DNA of 7,652 nt. Origin: Pseudomonadota bacterium (lineage in GTDB: Bacteria; Desulfobacterota; Anaeroferrophillalia; Anaeroferrophillales; Tharpellaceae). The position numbers were made by a program, and so were the translations under genes. Under the pieces are notes generated by a model. The model was not told the origin of the DNA, ran no database searches, and saw only the letters and a program-made list of their open reading frames with translations. How positions within the stretch are numbered: position 1 is the first letter of the stretch; each line of letters opens with the position of its first letter. Of this stretch, positions 1-4,419 are shown in pieces. The stretch lies in the NCBI GenBank assembly GCA_030641485.1, contig DAOWHJ010000052.1, positions 1 to 7,652 of the forward strand, written 5' to 3'.

Positions 1-341
1 ATAACCGAGGTGAAGCTATCCAGAGTTCGGTTTGAGGGTTCAATACCAACAATGGCAATTTTTATACGCAGAACATCAGGTCCGGCTTCGGCCACAATAG
101 GATAACTGGGACTAAGTTCCTTGATAAAGGCTTCGTTGAAAGCATCTGACAACTCTTTGATCGCGTCTGGAGCAATAGCCTTGTTCCTAGACTCCTCATC
201 AAAGTAAAAGTTAACTTCGTCAAGCATTACCCTGGTATATTTCAATTGCCTAAATAGTTGAAAGTATACCAAAAAGGAGCTGCCTACAATGTTTGTATTA
301 CGCGATTTACTGACGCCACTGCAAGAAGAATTTTCCAAAAC
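1..341 (-). pseudogene. DUF3313-family lipoprotein, 5'-truncated fragment (runs off left edge)
   Basis: Reading the minus strand leftward from 341 gives an uninterrupted frame to the window edge. Its core, KYTRVMLDEVNFYF followed by ELSDAFNEAFIKELSPSYP, GPDVLRIKIAIVGIEPSN and a final TSV, matches the pattern I know for DUF3313 proteins, usually small outer-envelope lipoproteins of unknown function. Family members normally begin with a lipoprotein signal peptide and a Gly-Phe-Leu segment. Here the frame is closed by TGA at 344-342 and no signal peptide or lipobox can be found. The first ATG (227-225) lies inside the conserved region, so it is an unlikely true start. The missing 5' part coincides with the inverted-repeat element at 348-400, so insertion or deletion at that point is the simplest explanation. 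The 3' end is not visible, and an unusual short start cannot be excluded. The family call is fairly sure; the pseudogene status is inferred. Confidence 0.68.
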
Positions 342-347
342 TCAGCA

Positions 348-400
348 GGGACAGAGCTCAGCCTAGGCTCGGGCTAAAGCCCTGCCTGGAGGTCTGTCCC
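348..400. repeat. Composite inverted-repeat (REP/MITE-like) element
   Basis: The outer arms are perfect 8-bp inverted repeats, GGGACAGA (348-355) and TCTGTCCC (393-400). Inside them are a perfect 10-bp palindrome AGCCTAGGCT (360-369) and the hairpin GGGCTAAAGCCC (371-382). This nested, GC-rich structure differs from the AT-rich flanks and resembles small non-coding palindromic repeats (REP or MITE type). It lies between the 3' end of the DUF2950 gene and the broken 5' end of the DUF3313 fragment. It could also act as a structured transcription terminator, although no T-run follows either arm. No flanking target duplication was seen and there is no second copy in the window, so repeat-family membership is inference. 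Confidence 0.5.
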
Positions 401-427
401 CACCCCAAGATAGGTTTAACTTAATCA

Positions 428-1402
428 TTAACCCAAGTCCAGTTCACTTACCTTCTGCCAGGTTTTCTTGAGCTCATATTTAATTTTCCGGCTGACAATT
501 TCGGAGGTTTCCTCACCTAAGTCAACCTCATAGACGACACCCTCCTGGTTGACTGCAAAAGTCATAATTCCTGAAGCCCCGTATCTTGCCGGATAAGCGA
601 TCAAACCGAACCCTAAAATCATATTACCATTGACAACATAGTCATAAGCCCCACCGGGAGCCTGCTTTCCTTGCCGCTTAACGATTTTATAGTAATAACC
701 ATGATAGGGTTGAGACTTATTGGTGTTCACACCGTAGCCTTCATGTCTGGCCTCGTTAATTAAGGGGCCAAACGGGCTCAGCTCTTCTCCCGCTTGAGCC
801 GTCCAATACAAGCCATTCTTTAAGCCTTCATCACTTTTGATCTGCTGGGCAAACTCAAGAACACCATCACCATCATGATCTTTACTCGCATACTCAAGCT
901 GAGCCTCGACATAGGCCTGCATTACCTGGATAACTTCGAGTTCATTTTTGCCAATTTGACGGTTCAAAATCTCTTCCTTACCGGCCGCAACATCAAAAAA
1001 CCAACTTTTATCATTTTTTACAATCGGAATCGGAAACGGCCAATCATCGTTCCCAATTATAAGGGTAGCCGAGGTCGGAGTAACCATCTCAAGGCGGTGT
1101 TTATCATCATATTTTTGAATAAAATCAGAGGCCCCATCCTGACCTGCAACTTTATCCCCGGAAAAAATAATCTCTTCAGCATCAGGACCCAAAATAGCTA
1201 GAGCTTTTGCGGCATCAAATGTTCGCACCACCTCGATAATAGCCGTAACTGCGGCCCCGGGTGAGTTAAAACCTTGGCCTTTGGGGCTATTTTGGGCAAA
1301 AACATTATCGACATTCATGGTTGTAAAAACCATCACCGCCAGTATCATAATCCAGAAACCATGAAGGGTTCGTATTGGTCTATTTTTCGGACAACCAGTC
1401 AT
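428..1402 (-). CDS. DUF2950 family exported protein
   Basis: The protein has 324 residues from the ATG at 1402-1400. That start is preferred to the in-frame ATG at 1417-1415 because GGAG (1415-1412) sits 9 nt before it, while the upstream ATG has no good ribosome binding site. The N-terminus is basic, followed by a hydrophobic stretch (FWIMILAVMVF) and a cleavage-like NVFA-QN, so it is probably exported by Sec. The mature part carries hallmarks I recognise as DUF2950: FNSPGAAVTAIIE, DDWPFPIPIVK, AAGKEEILNRQIGKNEL, PYHGYYYKI, APGGAYDYVVNG and SGIMTFAVNQEGVVYE. A DHDGDG segment about 175 residues in resembles a calcium-binding DxDxDG loop. The biochemical function of the family is unknown. The gene lies downstream of the DUF3300 gene on the same strand, an arrangement I recall from other proteobacteria. 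The reading frame is intact and of normal family length. Confidence 0.88.
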   Translation of the reverse strand: MTGCPKNRPIRTLHGFWIMILAVMVFTTMNVDNVFAQNSPKGQGFNSPGAAVTAIIEVVRTFDAAKALAILGPDAEEIIFSGDKVAGQDGASDFIQKYDDKHRLEMVTPTSATLIIGNDDWPFPIPIVKNDKSWFFDVAAGKEEILNRQIGKNELEVIQVMQAYVEAQLEYASKDHDGDGVLEFAQQIKSDEGLKNGLYWTAQAGEELSPFGPLINEARHEGYGVNTNKSQPYHGYYYKIVKRQGKQAPGGAYDYVVNGNMILGFGLIAYPARYGASGIMTFAVNQEGVVYEVDLGEETSEIVSRKIKYELKKTWQKVSELDLG

Positions 1403-1427
1403 TGTAATATTCTCCATCTCAATTTAA

Positions 1428-1451
1428 TTTATAACGGTTCAGTTAACCCGT
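1428..1451 (-). promoter_or_regulatory. Possible -10 element and dyad upstream of the DUF2950 gene
   Basis: On the minus strand a TATAAA box (1433-1428) would place transcription start near 1421. That leaves a short leader containing the GGAG that serves the ATG at 1402 but almost none for the ATG at 1417. Immediately upstream is an imperfect dyad, ACGGTT and AACC-C-GT (1434-1451). No convincing -35 hexamer is present at 16-18 bp, so an activator-dependent promoter or a chance AT-rich match are both possible. Confidence 0.22.
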
Positions 1452-1574
1452 AAATTCAGGGTACACAATCCCGCTTTCCTTTGGGAAATCAGGTTATGTT
1501 AGAATTTACTGAATTCCACCAATATCTGTAGCTTTCTTTAGTTACTCTGAATAGTTACTTTAATTTTTCCACAC

Positions 1575-1601
1575 CCCGCGGGCAGAACCTTGTGGAGGTT
1601 C
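1575..1601 (-). terminator. Stem-loop just downstream of the DUF3300 gene
   Basis: GAACCT (1585-1590) and AGGTTC (1596-1601) form a 6-bp stem with a 5-nt loop, next to the 8-bp palindrome CCCGCGGG (1575-1582). The structure begins 24 bp beyond the DUF3300 stop on the minus strand and is followed by GTGTGGAAAAAT rather than a T-run. It is therefore not a canonical intrinsic terminator. It could stabilise the mRNA end or partially separate DUF3300 from DUF2950 expression. Confidence 0.3.
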
Positions 1602-1624
1602 AGACATCAACCACCACCATCCGA

Positions 1625-2869
1625 CTATCTACGACGACCACCGCCACCTCGATGACCACCTCCGCCACCACCCCGATTAAAACTGTGACTGCGACTGGCA
1701 CTACCTCGACGGCTCACCTTACTGGTTCGGTGCCCGGAACCTGAACTTTTAAATGCACTCGAACGCTGTGAGGACTGAGGGCGCCGGGCTGAAGAGTGGC
1801 GAGCAGATGAATCTGGCCGTTTGCTCTTCCCCGGTTTCAAAGCTCTTTGGCTGGAACTTCGATTGTTGGATTGGCGATTGTTGCTCTTTAGACCCTGTTT
1901 ATTAATCGAATCACGGGTTTTGCGATCAAGCCCCTGCCCTGAGCGGCCACGGCTAATATCTCGCTGCTTAGCCGCCCGATTGGACTGCCCGAATTTTTGC
2001 CTAGATCCTTTGTTATTATAAGACACCCCCTGCCGGTGCTTAGGATTATGTTTCCACGATTGCCGATTACCTTTACCGCCACCCACATTAACGTTTTTAT
2101 TAAAATTCGTCGTGCGGTTTATGTTGACATCAATATCACCGTGCCGCCAATTGGGGCGGCACCAGCCGCCAATGCCGATACCAATTGCAACCCCGACTCC
2201 AAACCCATAACGCGGAGGTGGCGGGTACCAGACATAGGGTGGATAGTGAGGATACCACCACGGACCATAAACGTATGTGCAACTGTATGATGGTACATAA
2301 ACAACCTTGGGGTTAACAGATTCTATAATGATAATTTTTTCTTCAACGACTACCTTCTGTTCTTCGGTTGTTTTCAGATTACCCTCTTCATTGGCCTTGG
2401 ACCGGAGAGTTTGTACCATAGCCATAACTGCTTTCTGGTCATCAAGAAAATAGTCACCCAAGTTCTTGGTAGCATCAAGGTTCTCATTCAATGAAGCCAA
2501 AACCGTGGGAAAATGACAGAGTGATTTCACACTTACATCCCACTTTTTCTCTTTCAAGGCTTTATCGAGTGCATCTTCCTTGAGGCTAGGCTTTGCTTTG
2601 ATAAAGCGGGTCGCCTCCACAATCTCAAGTGGATAAGTTGCTGCCATGAACATCTGCGCCAGCAGGGTATCCGGATAGAGGGCAATCGGAGCTAAAATCT
2701 GGGCTAACTCTTCCTCACTTGCAGAACCGCCAGAACTGACAGTTTTCTCAGAACCTGGAACCGACGTCTCTGCCGCTACTGCATTTTTCACCACAATCAT
2801 GGTCGACAGTAAAAAACTGAAGACCACAAAACAGGTCAATAGCCGTAGATATTTTCTACATTGTTTCAT
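1625..2869 (-). CDS. DUF3300 family exported protein with basic low-complexity tail
   Basis: The protein has 414 residues, starting at an ATG 5 nt after a strong AAGGGG ribosome binding site (2880-2875). Residues 1-33 are a signal peptide ending AVAA, so the protein is exported. Residues about 53-220 match DUF3300: LAQILAPIALYPDTLLAQM, ATYPLEIVEATRF, a Trp-Asp-x-Ser-Val-Lys segment, FPTVLASLNENLDATKNLGD and NPKVVYVPSY leading into YGPWWYPHYPPYVWYPPPP. A glycine-alternating stretch (222-235) follows. The last roughly 150 residues are strongly basic, rich in Ser, Arg, Gly and Asn, and end in a poly-Gly run and RRR. The family's molecular role is unknown; an envelope location is inferred from the signal peptide. 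The tail could bind polyanions such as nucleic acid, LPS or peptidoglycan. The DUF2950 gene follows about 220 bp downstream on the same strand. Confidence 0.9.
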   Translation of the reverse strand: MKQCRKYLRLLTCFVVFSFLLSTMIVVKNAVAAETSVPGSEKTVSSGGSASEEELAQILAPIALYPDTLLAQMFMAATYPLEIVEATRFIKAKPSLKEDALDKALKEKKWDVSVKSLCHFPTVLASLNENLDATKNLGDYFLDDQKAVMAMVQTLRSKANEEGNLKTTEEQKVVVEEKIIIIESVNPKVVYVPSYSCTYVYGPWWYPHYPPYVWYPPPPRYGFGVGVAIGIGIGGWCRPNWRHGDIDVNINRTTNFNKNVNVGGGKGNRQSWKHNPKHRQGVSYNNKGSRQKFGQSNRAAKQRDISRGRSGQGLDRKTRDSINKQGLKSNNRQSNNRSSSQRALKPGKSKRPDSSARHSSARRPQSSQRSSAFKSSGSGHRTSKVSRRGSASRSHSFNRGGGGGGHRGGGGRRR

Positions 2870-2953
2870 AATTTCCCCTTATTTATAAAAATTCACCGAT
2901 ACAAACAGTACTTGATATGTCTTCTTACATCAGATTTAATCTAATATCTACCT

Positions 2954-2979
2954 AAAAGTGATGGCCTAGTAAAAAGTGA
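2954..2979. repeat. Pair of 8-bp direct repeats upstream of the DUF3300 gene
   Basis: AAAAGTGA occurs at 2954-2961 and again at 2972-2979, a period of 18 bp. They lie 85-110 bp upstream of the DUF3300 start, where an activator or repressor could bind. A short AT-rich dyad, AGATT-T-AATCT (2932-2942), lies between them and the gene. No clear sigma-70 promoter could be fixed in this stretch, and chance occurrence in AT-rich DNA is a real alternative. Confidence 0.2.
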
Positions 2980-2994
2980 CGCTCGACTCAGTCC

Positions 2995-3069
2995 CTACTT
3001 AAATAAATACTGGCCCATAAAAAGGCAAACACCAACCCCAAAAGCAAAGACGACCACGAGTAAGAACAT
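2995..3069 (-). CDS. Possible 24-residue single-membrane-segment mini-protein
   Basis: An ATG at 3069 opens 24 codons ending in TAG (2997-2995). The peptide begins MFLLVVVFAFGVGVCLF and ends GQYLFK, so nearly all of it could span a membrane once, with a charged C-terminus. The frame stays open another 17 codons upstream (…SGESIGFRK) to a TAA, without another good start. No Shine-Dalgarno sequence precedes the ATG, only a purine-rich AGAAAA. It lies between the divergent DUF3300 and Gate-protein genes. It may be a genuine small membrane protein, the C-terminal remnant of a lost gene, or chance. I do not recognise it. Confidence 0.2.
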   Translation of the reverse strand: MFLLVVVFAFGVGVCLFMGQYLFK

Positions 3070-3097
3070 TTTTCTAAAACCTATTGATTCACCTGAT

Positions 3098-3152
3098 CCG
3101 ATTATCGCCTGGTTGTGTAATTATTGTAAACCTGCTAATAATCGGGCTTTTT
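3098..3152 (+). terminator. Dyad with T-run in the leader of the Gate-protein genes
   Basis: CCGATTAT (3098-3105) and ATAATCGG (3138-3145) are perfect 8-bp inverted repeats separated by 32 nt. They are followed by GCTTTTTGC just before the ribosome binding site at 3155. On the plus strand this has the order of an intrinsic terminator or attenuator, but the loop is long and the stem AT-rich. The downstream arm overlaps the candidate -10 box at 3136-3141, so the two readings compete. Confidence 0.2.
3113..3141 (+). promoter_or_regulatory. Candidate extended -10 promoter for the Gate-protein operon
   Basis: TTGTGT (3113-3118) and TAATAA (3136-3141) are separated by 17 bp, and a TGC (3133-3135) directly precedes the -10 hexamer, giving an extended -10. 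Transcription would start near 3148, about 20 nt before the GTG start at 3168, with the AAAGGAG ribosome binding site (3155-3161) in between. The -35 matches the consensus at only three positions, so the assignment rests mainly on the extended -10 and the spacing. Confidence 0.33.
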
Positions 3153-3167
3153 GCAAAGGAGAATGAA

Positions 3168-3587
3168 GTGTTTTTCGCGATTCTCGGACGTGGAGTAAAG
3201 AGCGGCTTACAAACAACCTACAGCCTCGCATTGATTATCGTGCCGATCTATCTGATAATTACGTTACTGGGCAAAACCCCGGTTTTAGGCTGGGTTGGTC
3301 GTCTGTTTCAACCCTTGATGGAACTTCTTGGGCTTCCAGGTGAAGCCGTAATGGGGGTTGTACTTGGCAACGTTCTCAATCTCTACGCTGCTATTGGCGC
3401 AATTACGCCGCTTAAGCTTGACCAGAAACAGACGACCGTATTTGCGCTCTTTTTATTGCTGTCACATAGCCTCCCGCTTGAGGCCGCTGTTAGCCGCATG
3501 GCCGGTGTCAAGGCCTGGCCCTTTGTCATTTTGCGCCTTTTGGCCGGTTTCTTCCTAGCGGCCGGGCTTAACCTACTCTGGATTTAA
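3168..3587 (+). CDS. Small nucleoside recognition (Gate) domain membrane protein, first of a pair
   Basis: The protein has 139 residues from the GTG at 3168, chosen because AAAGGAG (3155-3161) lies 6 nt upstream. The longer in-frame TTG start at 3084 has no ribosome binding site and would prepend an unrelated extension. There are about four hydrophobic segments (roughly 16-35, 57-80, 89-107, 117-138). The GLPGEAVMGVVLGNVLNLY region and the LLLSHSLPLEAAV motif (His100, Glu105) match Gate-domain proteins, the fold shared with SpmA/SpmB, nucleoside transporters and the FeoB gate. At half the length of a typical transporter it probably works as a heteromer with the next gene product, which starts 3 nt after its stop. 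The substrate is unknown; the family name 'nucleoside recognition' does not establish one. Confidence 0.82.
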   Translation: MFFAILGRGVKSGLQTTYSLALIIVPIYLIITLLGKTPVLGWVGRLFQPLMELLGLPGEAVMGVVLGNVLNLYAAIGAITPLKLDQKQTTVFALFLLLSHSLPLEAAVSRMAGVKAWPFVILRLLAGFFLAAGLNLLWI

Positions 3588-3590
3588 TGT

Positions 3591-4070
3591 ATGAATATTA
3601 GTACTTTCATACAAATCACCGGAGAAGGGTTGATCGGGGCCGGACAGCAAGTACTCCAGATTGCCTTGATTGTTATCCCTTTAATGGTGGTAATCCAATT
3701 TCTTGAAGAACTTAAGGTCCTTGAAAAAGTATCGCGAAGGCTGGAAAAAGTGGTTTCGGTAATCGGCATCTCTGGAGCCGGGGCTCTCCCACTCCTGGTG
3801 GGCCTGACTCTAGGACTTGCCTATGGCGCCGGAATGATAATTAAATATAGCAAGGAGGGCAAGCTTACACAGCGTGAGATGATTTTGATAATTACGTTTC
3901 TCTCCCTGAACCACTCGCTTTTTGAAGACGTTTTACTCTTTGTTGCGATTGGCGCCCAAGGTACAATTTTACAGATCATTCGCATGATTGTCGCAATACT
4001 ATTAACCGCAACCCTAAGTCGTTTTCTCAAGTTTAAATCACCTGAAAACAACGCTGAAGGCAACATCTAA
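3591..4070 (+). CDS. Small nucleoside recognition (Gate) domain membrane protein, second of a pair
   Basis: The protein has 159 residues from an ATG 3 nt after the preceding stop. Only a weak GGA (3580-3582) lies upstream, so translational coupling to the first gene is likely. Four hydrophobic segments are visible (about 19-38, 60-85, 96-122, 124-143), with a charged amphipathic stretch (39-54, EELKVLEKVSRRLEKV) between the first two. GISGAGALPLLVGLTLGLAYGAG and FLSLNHSLFEDVLLFVAIGA (His108, Glu112) parallel the motifs of the first protein, showing that the two are diverged paralogues. SpmA/SpmB pairs of spore formers have the same two-gene logic, but nothing here indicates sporulation. The C-terminus is polar (KFKSPENNAEGNI). 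Partnership with the first protein is inferred from spacing and homology. Confidence 0.83.
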   Translation: MNISTFIQITGEGLIGAGQQVLQIALIVIPLMVVIQFLEELKVLEKVSRRLEKVVSVIGISGAGALPLLVGLTLGLAYGAGMIIKYSKEGKLTQREMILIITFLSLNHSLFEDVLLFVAIGAQGTILQIIRMIVAILLTATLSRFLKFKSPENNAEGNI

Positions 4071-4082
4071 ACGGTATCAATA

Positions 4083-4397
4083 ATGCGAAAAAGCCTTAAA
4101 TGGATATTGCCCAAAGAGTTATCTGCCTTAAGTTCGGTGACATTAGCCGAGGAGATTATCGTTGACAGCTCTGAACTAAGCTTTACTGATCTTAGGGTAA
4201 GCGGAAGTAATGCCCAAGGATTAGAGATCAAAATAACCGGACTTGGCCGGATTGAAGATTTCTCAAATTTGCAACCTTTCTCCGACCTTAACCTTGCCAT
4301 CAGGGTCAGCTCACCGGACAGCCACAGCCTCCAAGGTTATCTGCCTGGCAACCTGTCAGAATTGGGACCGGTTCGGGGCAGCTTGCGAGCAACCTGA
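4083..4397 (+). pseudogene. AsmA-like protein fragment (probable gene remnant)
   Basis: This 104-codon ORF is not membrane-like. ELSFTDLRVSGSNAQGLEI, DLNLAIRVSSPDSHSLQGYL and ELGPVRGSLRAT resemble the repeated beta-strand segments of AsmA-like envelope proteins, which are normally many hundreds of residues long. The signal anchor, the rest of the repeats and the C-terminus are missing, so the piece looks internal. The ATG has no Shine-Dalgarno sequence and sits 12 nt after the second Gate gene, in the same reading frame. The TGA stop is followed in a neighbouring frame by LNGRFEVALQLHS, which could be the frameshifted continuation, but that stretch soon overlaps the kinase gene on the other strand. 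It could alternatively be a small expressed protein. The family resemblance is from memory of motif patterns and is moderate. Confidence 0.45.
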
Positions 4398-4419
4398 ACG
4401 GTCGTTTTGAGGTAGCGCT

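Noticed and set aside
421..431. TTAATCATTAA palindrome at the DUF2950 stop codon as a terminator
   Set aside because: It is purely AT, short, has a one-base centre and no T-run, so it cannot form a stable RNA hairpin.
875..1201. Plus-strand ORF of 108 codons
   Set aside because: It lies wholly antisense inside the well-supported DUF2950 gene and shows no recognisable motif.
1636..1672. Triplet-like GGT/GGC tract as a possible microsatellite or repeat element
   Set aside because: It is explained by the poly-Gly coding tail of the DUF3300 protein, although length variation remains possible.
1821..2304. Several overlapping ORFs on both strands (1821-2021, 1888-2088, 1997-2290, 2119-2304)
   Set aside because: All are other-frame shadows of the DUF3300 gene. 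The low-complexity tail and Tyr/Pro-rich region keep alternative frames open by chance.
3084..3167. N-terminal extension of the first Gate protein from a TTG at 3084
   Set aside because: There is no ribosome binding site at the TTG, whereas the GTG at 3168 has AAAGGAG at ideal spacing and begins where the family begins.
3584..4300. Minus-strand ORFs at 3584-3769, 3821-4066 and 4067-4300
   Set aside because: They are antisense to the Gate genes and the AsmA-like fragment, with no ribosome binding sites or family motifs.
4398..4419. Bidirectional terminator between the AsmA-like ORF and the kinase gene
   Set aside because: The 22-bp gap holds only a 6-bp palindrome (AGCGCT) and no stem with a T-run.
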